The notes under the pieces are model-generated. The model searched no databases, was not told where the DNA came from, and saw only the letters and a list, made by a program, of their open reading frames with translations. From contig DVAB01000042.1 in the NCBI GenBank assembly GCA_014189685.1, positions 1 through 28,365 on the forward strand: 28,365 bases of DNA, read 5' to 3'. This DNA comes from Candidatus Naiadarchaeum limnaeum (lineage in GTDB: Archaea > Undinarchaeota > Undinarchaeia > Undinarchaeales > Naiadarchaeaceae). Below are positions 14,045 to 22,317 of the stretch, piece by piece. Numbering within the stretch: the first letter of the stretch is position 1; each line of letters begins with the position of its first letter. The translations under genes and the position numbers were made by a program.

Positions 14045-16411
14045 ATGACTGAAGAAGGTGGTTGGGTAAAATATGCAGTAATTGGGATAATTGGAATAAT
14101 TGGTATTGTTGCTGTTCTGGTTTTAACAGGTATAATTGAGATCGAAGCTCCTTCTGCTCCGTCCACTGGGCCAAGCCAGGGTGGGAGCGCGTTTGGGGGA
14201 CTTGGAGGATTAATTCTTATTCCAATTGTTATTATACCAATTTTTATTATTTCTAAATTATTAAGCGGGATATTAAAAAAGCCAGAGAAACCCTTACCGC
14301 AACCGAGAGCAGAGATGGCAATGGCGCATATAGAAGTGAAACAATTTGAGGAAGACCCACAGACAAAAGAAAAGCCTCCTCTGGTAGGTGCTAAGATTCA
14401 CTATAAAAATTTAGATGATCCTAGATTAGAGGGGCGCGGAACTAGTAAAGAAGGCGGTAAATGCATCCTTGAGTTTCCTTCTGGAAAGTATAGACTGAAT
14501 GTTGGGCATGATGACTATCACCCTGATACACTAGTAACCTATTTCAGAGCAGGGGAAAATCCTGGGCTTCACTTCTTCTTAAAAAGCAAAACACCTCCAG
14601 CAGTAGTTGCAGCACCTCCTCCGGCTCCAACACCTGCGCCACCTCCAGTAGTTACCGCACCTACCCCAGCTCCGGCGCCAGCCACAACTGCACCAGCAGC
14701 AGTGCCTCCTTCACCACCAACGCCCGAGGAATTTGAGATACAAATTTTAGAGCCAAAGAACCGAAAGATAGAGAGGAAATTATTTTCGGGAGAAATGCTG
14801 CCGCCAGGTGAAAGTGTAAAGGTAAGAGTATATGCTAAGGTGAAAAAGGAGGGGGTTAAAGATGCTTCTGTTACATTTACTGCTTCAGGGGATGCAACAA
14901 TAGGTGGTGAGGTAGTTGTTAAGAAGCTCACTGATGAGGAAGGAGTAGCTATAATAGAAAATCTAACACTGGGAATAGCAGAAAAGAAGAGACTGGACAT
15001 AGAGGCGGAGGTAGAGGGGCGAAGATTAGTGCCAGAAACCATTCCAATAATTGTTGATGTAAAAATACCAACAATTGAAATAGTACGCACAGATGCTAAA
15101 AAAGATAGCGAAATCGATCTGAGGGATCCAGCTCAACAAGTGGAGGTAACTATTACTGTTAAAGATGGAAAAGGCGAACCAGTTCTCAATAAAAGTTTAG
15201 AAATAACTTACCAGAAATTTGCGGAATTTGGAAAGGCTGGAGAAAAAATTGCAACAGAAGAAACAACTAATTCGAATGGTAACCTTGAGATTTCATATAG
15301 GCCAGGGCCGCAATCTGAAAAAATGCTTGGAAATAGCATTCTGAAAGTTCACTACGAACCGCTATTTGGGGTAGATGTGTCTAAAAAATTGCAAATAAAA
15401 CTCGTGAAGCCAGAAAAGCCCCCTGAGCTTAAATTAATTGAATTGAAGGAAGCGAAAACAGAGGCCAAGCGCTCATTTACTGAAGAGGACCCAGAAATAT
15501 TATTTCTCTTTAGGAGAATTTACCAGGGCCGAGATCTAAAGGGTAGACTTAAAAGGGTTCCATCAAAAGACTTTGAAAAAAAGATTGAGGATTACGAAAA
15601 AATATTTGATGAAATTTCTAAATTTTCTGTTACGAAAATTGCAGACGAAAAATGGAAGCTGGCATACAAATATGAAGCACTAGAATATCTAGTTAATGAG
15701 TATATAGAGAATGGCATTAAAGTAAAAATTGAAAATGAGGGCAGAAATATACTCTCATATGAGATTTCTGTAAACTTTGCTCAACTCCTAGAGATGGATG
15801 AATTGAAGAGCGTTGTGATAGGAGCTGATAAAGAACTTGGGTTTGAAAGCTTACAAACTCAAAATAAAGTAAGTTTTTTAGAAGATTTCTTTAGTATGGT
15901 TAGTGATTATTTATCAAAAAGCGGAATTAAGATTGTGGACAAGGAGTTAATTCCTGTTATTGCTGCGTATTTTGTAATTATTCTGAGGGAGGACATAATT
16001 AAAGGAGACGGTGGCAAATATAAGAATATTAAGGATAGTATAGAAAAAGGGGGGAATATCTTTACTGCTTTAAGCCGGCTTGAAACTGGCTTTCTACTAG
16101 ATTTTTTAAAAAACATTGAAAGAAAAAAGGATAAAGTTAGCGGAATGATAAAAGAGCAACAAAACATTTTAACAGACGCACTTAAGACTATAGCTGAAAT
16201 TTATAACCGCAATACTATTCATAGCGAAATTAAAGCCCTTGATATGCCAGGTGTTAAGAAAAGTGAGCAAAAAATAATAAAGGAATTCCTTCAGAGAGCT
16301 TTTGATGCTATATTTTTCTGTAGTTTGGAGGCGCATATTGCAAACCTAAAAGTTCTGCTTGCAATAATTTACACTCTGTATGAACCGCGGGGATTGATGG
16401 TGGTTGATTAA
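14045..16411 (+). CDS. Membrane-hairpin protein with Ig-like domains and long helical C-terminus
   Basis: A 788-residue protein of unknown function. Two hydrophobic helices (about 9-32 and 54-74) flank a short Pro/Ser/Gly loop with APSTGP; the basic stretch after the second helix (KLLSGILKKPEKPLPQPR) implies that the large remainder is cytoplasmic. Residues 95-180 resemble a carboxypeptidase-regulatory-like beta domain (VGAKIHYKNLDDPRLEGRGT, SGKYRLNVGHDDY). A Pro/Ala-rich linker (183-228) follows, then two Ig-like segments (about 229-340 and 345-455). The last 310 residues are helical, with no recognised domain. It is the first member of a three-gene set; residues 1-45 closely match the next gene's product and even the promoter is similar. 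With the KaiC-like gene downstream, a scaffold or sensor role is possible; this is inference. Confidence 0.82.
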   Translation: MTEEGGWVKYAVIGIIGIIGIVAVLVLTGIIEIEAPSAPSTGPSQGGSAFGGLGGLILIPIVIIPIFIISKLLSGILKKPEKPLPQPRAEMAMAHIEVKQFEEDPQTKEKPPLVGAKIHYKNLDDPRLEGRGTSKEGGKCILEFPSGKYRLNVGHDDYHPDTLVTYFRAGENPGLHFFLKSKTPPAVVAAPPPAPTPAPPPVVTAPTPAPAPATTAPAAVPPSPPTPEEFEIQILEPKNRKIERKLFSGEMLPPGESVKVRVYAKVKKEGVKDASVTFTASGDATIGGEVVVKKLTDEEGVAIIENLTLGIAEKKRLDIEAEVEGRRLVPETIPIIVDVKIPTIEIVRTDAKKDSEIDLRDPAQQVEVTITVKDGKGEPVLNKSLEITYQKFAEFGKAGEKIATEETTNSNGNLEISYRPGPQSEKMLGNSILKVHYEPLFGVDVSKKLQIKLVKPEKPPELKLIELKEAKTEAKRSFTEEDPEILFLFRRIYQGRDLKGRLKRVPSKDFEKKIEDYEKIFDEISKFSVTKIADEKWKLAYKYEALEYLVNEYIENGIKVKIENEGRNILSYEISVNFAQLLEMDELKSVVIGADKELGFESLQTQNKVSFLEDFFSMVSDYLSKSGIKIVDKELIPVIAAYFVIILREDIIKGDGGKYKNIKDSIEKGGNIFTALSRLETGFLLDFLKNIERKKDKVSGMIKEQQNILTDALKTIAEIYNRNTIHSEIKALDMPGVKKSEQKIIKEFLQRAFDAIFFCSLEAHIANLKVLLAIIYTLYEPRGLMVVD

Positions 16412-16413
16412 AA

Positions 16414-16501
16414 TGTTTTTGATTTTGAAATTCTTTTCAGAATAGACCTATCAAAGCTTAAAAATCTTTAAATATGTTCACGCCCACTATATAGTTGTAA
16501 A
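16414..16501 (+). promoter_or_regulatory. Duplicated upstream region, copy 2
   Basis: TGTTTTTGATTTTGAAA (16414-16430) begins 3 bp after the preceding stop and 88 bp before the ATG at 16502. A TATA-like box CTTTAAATAT (about 16466-16475) follows, and the last 18 bp (16484-16501) match copy 1 at 14 positions. An own promoter for this gene is therefore likely. Confidence 0.6.
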
Positions 16502-18535
16502 ATGGCTGAAGGCAGTTGGGCAAAATACGCTGTAATTGGGATACTTGCTATAATAGGTATTGTTGCTGCTTTGGTTTTGTTTGGCGTTGTTGAATTGCCC
16601 GCTACAACTGCTCCGTCCACTGGACCAGGTGATGGGGGATTTCAGGAAGAGCCTGGGGATTTATCATGGATTTTTGTTCTGATATTTGTTGTTCTATTAA
16701 TTGGAGGTTTGTGGAAAGGTGGAAGAGCAATTGCAACTTGGCTAAGAAGGCGCAGGGGTGAGGCAAGAAGAGTTAAAGAAGAGGTTGCTGCAAAAGTTTC
16801 TTCAAAAGATTATGGTCGAGTGAGCGGAACTGTTCTCTCATCCAATATGCAAAAAACTGGAAACCCATTTCCACCTGATGGAGCAAAAGTTATTTTTAAA
16901 AATAAAGTAACAGGCGAAGAGTCGTTTGCTATGGTTAATAAAAAAGGAGAATATACAAAACCGCTCCCGCCCGGCTCTTATGATGCGTTTGTTGCTGATA
17001 TGAATATTTCTATAGGCCCAGAAAACTATAGAATTCATAAAACTTCTGGGGTGGATGTTGAAAAGTTGGATGTAGAGGTACTTAAAAGAAGAGAGACAGT
17101 AGCTAATTTTACAGTAACAACAGACGCGGTTTCTGCTCAAGCACAGGCTGCAACAGCTCCAGTAGCTGCCCCTCTAGCTGCTTATAGTATTACAGCAGAA
17201 ACAACCCCTCCTGACCTCACAAATATCAATGCAGGAAGCCAGGTTTCGATAAAATATATTGTGCTCAAAGGCGACGATCCTGCAGATGGGATAAAAATAG
17301 ATTTCACAAAAAGTGGCCCAACAGGAATAGCTCTGAATAGAACAAATACAGACACAAATCCTAGTGGAGAGGCAGGCGTCCAATTAACAACCTCAAAAAC
17401 GCCAGGGGAAATCATAGTTGAAGCCCGTGCAAAAGATCCAACAGGAAAGGAAATAAGCCCATATCCATTAGCTGTGAGAGTTGCAACAAGAGGAGCTCTA
17501 ATTTTAAATATTAAAATTACGGATAATGATAGGCCTGCAAATGTGATAAAGCCAAAGGATCCTGTTTACGAAGACATGAGATTAAAAGTCATAGTTTGGG
17601 TTAGTGATGAGAAAAACAATAAGGTTGCTCAAAAAGTTCGTATAAAAACAGATGACACTGAGCACTCAATTTCTGATCACGATATTTGGAACATCCCAGA
17701 TAATGGCCAATTGGAAATTCCCTCTGTCACAAGCCTTCCAGATCCTTTTAAGCCAAAAAATGTTAAGACTCCACAGCTGCTGATAAAAGCTGTTTATGAA
17801 GGGACAAATCATCCACTCCCTGCAAGAAGATGGGTAAGCGATGATATTAATGAAGCACAGCCACTTGCTCCAGAGAATGGGGTATACAAACTCAGCTTTA
17901 AGATTGAAAAAATAAAAGCAAAAGGAAGGCCAAAAACTTTTGAGAAAGCAGAAGAAGCTATAATACCTGCGCATTTACAAGACCCACCATTGAAAATAGT
18001 TATATTTGAAAAATTTAAAAGACGAGGAAGCCCACCACATCACTCAGGCAGATTTTACCTTTCAAGTTATCTGAGGAAGAGACATATTAGTGGAGAAAAT
18101 GTAATGATTGCGCTCTTAACAAACCCTGACCCTGGCTTAATTGGTCCTCCTGAGAAAGGCGGTTATCGGCTTCCAGCAGGAAACGAAGCGAAGTATTTAT
18201 GGATAACTGATAAAGCAAGACGCCGCCCAGAATACGTTGATCCAGACGATATAATTAATGAAGATGATATTGAAAAACTCAGGGACAAAATAAATGCATT
18301 TTTCACTGAAAAAGGAGAAAACGCTGTTGTTTATATTGAAACTTTTAAAACAGTTGAAAAAAAGGGCGATGGCCCAGTAATTAGAATGCTCAAAGATATA
18401 GTTGGTCAAAGCGCCATTTTTAAGGGGATCTTTTTAATTAATTATGGCAAACAAGCAGGAGAAATTACCTTAGCATATGAAAAGGAATTGCGAGAGTTGG
18501 CTACAAATGATAAGTGCATAGTTGAGTGGTATTAA
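16502..18535 (+). CDS. Membrane-hairpin Ig-like protein with DUF835-like C-terminal domain
   Basis: A 677-residue paralogue of the preceding protein at its N-terminus (GSWAKYAVIGILAIIGIVAA, loop APSTGP). Two membrane helices (about 8-31 and 55-71) are followed by KGGRAIATWLRRRRGEARR, so the bulk should be cytoplasmic. Residues 105-205 are a carboxypeptidase-regulatory-like beta domain; 228-328 and 332-440 look Ig-like, the second sharing a pattern with the repeats of the next protein. Residues 515-665 (GRFYLSSYLRKR, VMIALLTNPDPGL, KYLWITDKARRRPEYVDPDD, AVVYIETFKTV, FKGIFLINYG) resemble the archaeal DUF835 domain, thought to be related to KaiC-type ATPases without catalysis. I rate that match moderate. 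The next gene follows directly, so the two are probably one transcript. Confidence 0.82.
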   Translation: MAEGSWAKYAVIGILAIIGIVAALVLFGVVELPATTAPSTGPGDGGFQEEPGDLSWIFVLIFVVLLIGGLWKGGRAIATWLRRRRGEARRVKEEVAAKVSSKDYGRVSGTVLSSNMQKTGNPFPPDGAKVIFKNKVTGEESFAMVNKKGEYTKPLPPGSYDAFVADMNISIGPENYRIHKTSGVDVEKLDVEVLKRRETVANFTVTTDAVSAQAQAATAPVAAPLAAYSITAETTPPDLTNINAGSQVSIKYIVLKGDDPADGIKIDFTKSGPTGIALNRTNTDTNPSGEAGVQLTTSKTPGEIIVEARAKDPTGKEISPYPLAVRVATRGALILNIKITDNDRPANVIKPKDPVYEDMRLKVIVWVSDEKNNKVAQKVRIKTDDTEHSISDHDIWNIPDNGQLEIPSVTSLPDPFKPKNVKTPQLLIKAVYEGTNHPLPARRWVSDDINEAQPLAPENGVYKLSFKIEKIKAKGRPKTFEKAEEAIIPAHLQDPPLKIVIFEKFKRRGSPPHHSGRFYLSSYLRKRHISGENVMIALLTNPDPGLIGPPEKGGYRLPAGNEAKYLWITDKARRRPEYVDPDDIINEDDIEKLRDKINAFFTEKGENAVVYIETFKTVEKKGDGPVIRMLKDIVGQSAIFKGIFLINYGKQAGEITLAYEKELRELATNDKCIVEWY

Positions 18536-18545
18536 TTTTAAAAAA

Positions 18546-20300
18546 ATGGCAACTGAATTTGGAAAAATAGTTTACCAAGCTTATATAATTAACTTGGGGG
18601 ACATTGAGGTAAAAAACCTGATTTTAAAGATTAGAAATCAGGAAACGGGTAAATTCATAACAGAAAGAGTGAGTGAGGATGGAATTGCGGTTCTACCTGG
18701 TAAATATGAGGTATTCATTCCTACTGACCAAACGGTTATCGATCCGCCTATTAAGGAAAGTGAAATTGCAATCGAAGAGAGTCCTAAAAAAAGTTTTACT
18801 GTTGAAGCCGAAGAGCAAGTTAATCTTTTATTCAGAATAAATGTAAAGCAAGAGCGTTCAAAAGGAGTGCCACCTGAGAGTTTCACTGAAAGAAGAGAAG
18901 CAAGTGCTGAAATCATAGCTAGGGGAAAGTTGACAGCGGCTCCCCTTGTTGAAACAAGAAAGGTTGCACGGAAAAAATTAACAATGCTAGTTAGAGTATC
19001 ATATCAAGAAACTGGGAAAAAGATTGAGCCTGAAGAGGATATCGAAGAGGGTACAAAATTAGTAATTCATGTTATAATTTTCGATGAGCTGTCACGGAAA
19101 GTTGATCATCCTGCTAGATATAAATTATTAGACCAGGAAAATGAAGGTTGGGAAGGTGAAGTAAACACCGAAGGCAAAACAGCAGAGATACAAGATTTTA
19201 TTCCTAGTGCTTCAGATGATCCTCAGATAAAAATAGTTTCTTACTACCCAGGGACAAAAGAACCAATAGTAAGTGGCGAATTGTCATTCCATGTAAATAT
19301 TATCAAGAAAAAACTAAGATTAAGCGTCGATATACTAAATGCTGTTACAAATGAGGGAATTAATGCTGAGAAAGACATTCTTAAAGAGGGGCAGAAGATA
19401 AAGGCTACAATTGGGACATTTGATGAAGACGGCACCCCTGTTGACCATATTGTAAATTATACTATAATCGATGCAAAAGCAGAGCCAATTAAAAGGAAAG
19501 ATAGCACTTTTGTAGACAATAGGCCCCTTGTAATAGAATTCATTCCATCGCCAGTAAAGTCTGGACATCAGCTTATCGTAGAAGCTTCGTATAAAGATGG
19601 AAAACCGTTAGAAAATAGTCCTGTTAGAATTCATTTTCAAATAGAGGCAGCTAAAGGGGAAGCTGAAATAGTTGCTATGCTGGAGAAGAAAGAACAAGTT
19701 ATTACAAGAAAAACACCCGATACTCTCGGCGATGCAATGATAGAGGTTTTTCAACCTGAGCATCTTAAACCTCCGATGAGGATAGCTATTTTTGAGGAAA
19801 AGACGCTCCGTGCTCCATATAAAGGTGGAAGACTTTATCTTTCAGCCTTTTATAAGTCAGGTGTTTTAAGTAAGCTAATAGCTAAAGCTCCGCGAAACAT
19901 GATGATTGCTTTAACATCTCCTCCAATACGTGAAGTGTTGTATGGAAAATATGGCCTGCCCGAAGCTGGTCCAAGAAATAATATATTAATATGTAATACA
20001 AACAATACTTTTGCTGATTATGCTGTTGTTCGTCCATCAGAACGAGATATAGTGGTGTCAAGAATTAAAGGATTTATTAACTTCCATAAAGAAAAAGCAA
20101 TAATATACCTTGAATCTTATGAGTATATTAATAAAAATGGTTTGCCTTCGATAGTGCAATTAATAGAAAAAGTTGCAGGAGAAGATTTTAAGGGAATCTT
20201 TATGTTGAATATAGGATTCAGCCTTAAAGATATAGAAAAACAGCCAGGAATTGCTGATAGAATAAAAAAATGGGCAAATTATATTATTGATTTACGATAA
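18546..20300 (+). CDS. Soluble tandem Ig-like protein with DUF835-like C-terminal domain
   Basis: A 584-residue protein without signal or membrane segments, so cytoplasmic. Residues 1-95 resemble the carboxypeptidase-regulatory-like domain of its neighbours (LKIRNQETGKFITERVSEDG, LPGKYEVFIP). Two homologous repeats follow, near 143-196 and 256-309: KLTMLVRVSYQETG...DIEEGTKL...FDELSRKVDHPARYKLLD and KLRLSVDILNAVTN...DILKEGQK...FDEDGTPVDHIVNYTIID. Residues 427-575 look DUF835-like, with MMIALTSPPIREVLYGKYGL, AIIYLESYEYINKNG and FKGIFMLNIG in family order. I chose ATG 18546, 10 bp after the upstream stop; a TTG at 18522 inside that gene would add eight residues. It probably partners the membrane-bound paralogues. 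Confidence 0.82.
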   Translation: MATEFGKIVYQAYIINLGDIEVKNLILKIRNQETGKFITERVSEDGIAVLPGKYEVFIPTDQTVIDPPIKESEIAIEESPKKSFTVEAEEQVNLLFRINVKQERSKGVPPESFTERREASAEIIARGKLTAAPLVETRKVARKKLTMLVRVSYQETGKKIEPEEDIEEGTKLVIHVIIFDELSRKVDHPARYKLLDQENEGWEGEVNTEGKTAEIQDFIPSASDDPQIKIVSYYPGTKEPIVSGELSFHVNIIKKKLRLSVDILNAVTNEGINAEKDILKEGQKIKATIGTFDEDGTPVDHIVNYTIIDAKAEPIKRKDSTFVDNRPLVIEFIPSPVKSGHQLIVEASYKDGKPLENSPVRIHFQIEAAKGEAEIVAMLEKKEQVITRKTPDTLGDAMIEVFQPEHLKPPMRIAIFEEKTLRAPYKGGRLYLSAFYKSGVLSKLIAKAPRNMMIALTSPPIREVLYGKYGLPEAGPRNNILICNTNNTFADYAVVRPSERDIVVSRIKGFINFHKEKAIIYLESYEYINKNGLPSIVQLIEKVAGEDFKGIFMLNIGFSLKDIEKQPGIADRIKKWANYIIDLR

Positions 20301-20367
20301 TTGTTAGGGTCCAGTTAATTCCTTGCGCAATCCAACTGTTTTTAAGTAAGCTTTTAAATTGCTTATC

Positions 20368-22230
20368 TTACAATTGCCCATGTTTCTTTAAATTTTTCAG
20401 CAACTCTTTGTATAATTCTTCCGTCTCAAGCTTTGCCCTTAGCTGCCAGAATTTTTTTGGCCTAAACAAATAAACATCTTTTACCCCTAGATCCCAGAGC
20501 CAGCCATAGAGTATGTACAATGTGCTAATTGCATATGCTAAGATACTTCTTAAAAATTCCATTCTTGTTTTGATCAAATTATCCGCACTATTTTTTAACA
20601 CTTCTACAGCTTTTTTAGCTTTTTTAAGAGCTGCTTCTGCCCTTGAAGCATTTCCTTTCATTTGAGTAAGGTTTCTTTCTGCATTTTGAATTTCTAGTTG
20701 TGCATTTCCAACACTTTTTTTTGCAGCTGTAAGCTCTAACTGAGTATGGGGCTTGTTCTCTGTAATCTTCAATTTCTTCTTATTTGTAGAATGAGTAACT
20801 TTTGCGCGATCCAAGCGTATCTTGGCTGCTGCTAAATTATTATTAGTCGTATCTAAATTTCTTTGTGCGTTACTCCTCACCGATTTAGCATCCTCCGTAG
20901 CAGCATCATTATTTTCCCTATCCGTCTCAACATTTTTGAGACCATTAACTGATCTTGCTAACTCGCTTAATCGCCCAATCTGTTTTTCCGAGCCCTTAAG
21001 ATATACATAATACCATGCTATCTTTTTAAACTTGATATTAGGATCTGATTCAAGTCTATTAGCCAACTTTATTATGGCAGCGTTTATTTCCCGAATAAGC
21101 TTACTCCCAAGCTCATTTAACTTCTTGACATCCTCTGTCAAGCTTTTGAGCGCGCTTATAGCTCCGTTCCTTTCCGCAAGTAATCTCTCACGTTCTAGAC
21201 CTTTGCTCTCCATATCCTTTGCAGTTTTGAATACATCCCCAATTTCGTGTATTAATTTATCAACATCTCCAATGTCATGAACTCCACTCAGTGTTCTTAG
21301 GCTTAACTCAATACTGAGCAATCTTTCTGCAAAAGTTCTTTGATCGCTCAAGCTTAAACGTAATTTTTTAATTGCTTCTGTATATTTCTTTATCAATTCA
21401 ACTGCCTTTGGTATGCCAAGCAAAATTTCAAATTCAACTAAAGTTATTGTCATAATTATTAGTTTTTTATTTTCAGGTGCATCTGGCATATCCAGTAGGC
21501 CAAGTAAAGCATCCTTTAAACCCTTTTTTGCATCACGATCAAGATATTTAAAAGGGATAAGCTCTTTTCTTATAAGGTCGTCAATCTTTTGTTTCAAAAA
21601 TGGTATGCCAAGTATCTCAAGCTGTCTAAGCCTATCTACTATTTCAGGAGTTTCCACTACTACCTTTGGTGCAAGCAAAACAGGTGGAGGTGGCAGAGGA
21701 GATGGCGGAGCAGGAGCAGCCTCAATTGGAACAGCTTCAAGAAGTGGTGCAATTATATACTCTAAATCAGAGAGAACTTGTTCTGTTGCTTGCTCTGGGT
21801 CTATTGTTACGAGCAAGATAACTGGTGCTTTTTTAACTTTGCCACTTAAGTAGTCAATATGCGATACTAATTCATCTGGTGCGCGATCATATGCATTATA
21901 AATTAAATTCAAATCTATTAAAATAATCGTATTTTCTTGCGAGCGCATTACACTTAAAGAAATATCTCCAAACTCGCCAGGAGTCATTTCGCCTTCGGCT
22001 TTCTTTTCTCTAGTGAAAAGAACGAATGTAATTCTCTCTTTATGCTTATTTAACTCGCGAAACTCCTTCAAAAGATCTGTGCGATTTTTATTGCTATAGA
22101 TAACTGCTTTAAATCCCTTCTCTAAAAGCTTTATTAGAATAGTTATTGCGCCTTTAAGCGTTTTGTCTTTTTTAAGATAAGTGCCACCAATTTCTACTTG
22201 TCCATTAACATCTATTTTTTCAGGACTCAT
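20368..22230 (-). CDS. DUF835-like / coiled-coil protein with C-terminal hydrophobic helix
   Basis: A 620-residue protein of unrecognised family. Residues 1-165 are alpha/beta and resemble DUF835 or a degenerate KaiC fold (VEIGGTYLKKDKTLKGAITI, FKAVIYSNKNR, NTIILIDLNLIYNAYDRAPD, PVILLVTIDPE) with no Walker A loop. A Pro-rich linker (169-190, including LPPPPVLLAPK) leads to helical segments (195-425), then a long Ala/Lys/Asn-rich coiled coil (about 435-556). A hydrophobic helix (561-582, SILAYAISTLYILYGWLW) and a basic tail follow. If that helix spans or lies on the membrane, the coiled coil would stand at its inner face. It is convergent with the Ig-like genes and divergent from the KaiC-like gene, sharing an 87-bp promoter region with it. 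Confidence 0.8.
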   Translation of the reverse strand: MSPEKIDVNGQVEIGGTYLKKDKTLKGAITILIKLLEKGFKAVIYSNKNRTDLLKEFRELNKHKERITFVLFTREKKAEGEMTPGEFGDISLSVMRSQENTIILIDLNLIYNAYDRAPDELVSHIDYLSGKVKKAPVILLVTIDPEQATEQVLSDLEYIIAPLLEAVPIEAAPAPPSPLPPPPVLLAPKVVVETPEIVDRLRQLEILGIPFLKQKIDDLIRKELIPFKYLDRDAKKGLKDALLGLLDMPDAPENKKLIIMTITLVEFEILLGIPKAVELIKKYTEAIKKLRLSLSDQRTFAERLLSIELSLRTLSGVHDIGDVDKLIHEIGDVFKTAKDMESKGLERERLLAERNGAISALKSLTEDVKKLNELGSKLIREINAAIIKLANRLESDPNIKFKKIAWYYVYLKGSEKQIGRLSELARSVNGLKNVETDRENNDAATEDAKSVRSNAQRNLDTTNNNLAAAKIRLDRAKVTHSTNKKKLKITENKPHTQLELTAAKKSVGNAQLEIQNAERNLTQMKGNASRAEAALKKAKKAVEVLKNSADNLIKTRMEFLRSILAYAISTLYILYGWLWDLGVKDVYLFRPKKFWQLRAKLETEELYKELLKNLKKHGQL

Positions 22231-22253
22231 TACATTAATTAATGTACAAAGTA

Positions 22254-22295
22254 GTATAAAAGTAATTTCCTCATGCGAAAAAAGATATAAATATA
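22254..22295. promoter_or_regulatory. Divergent promoters: coiled-coil gene and KaiC-like gene
   Basis: TTTTATAC on the minus strand (22254-22261) is centred about 27 nt from the ATG at 22230. ATATAAATATA on the plus strand (22285-22295) is centred about 28 nt from the ATG at 22318. Both transcripts look leaderless, and the shared region suggests coordinated expression. Confidence 0.5.
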
Positions 22296-22317
22296 ATGAT
22301 ATCTATATTAAAAAACG

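Noticed and set aside
14045-14150. Type IV pilin or archaellin signal in the KYAVIGI N-terminus
   Set aside because: The expected prepilin-peptidase site (K/R-G/A before the hydrophobic core) is not clear, and a second membrane helix follows.
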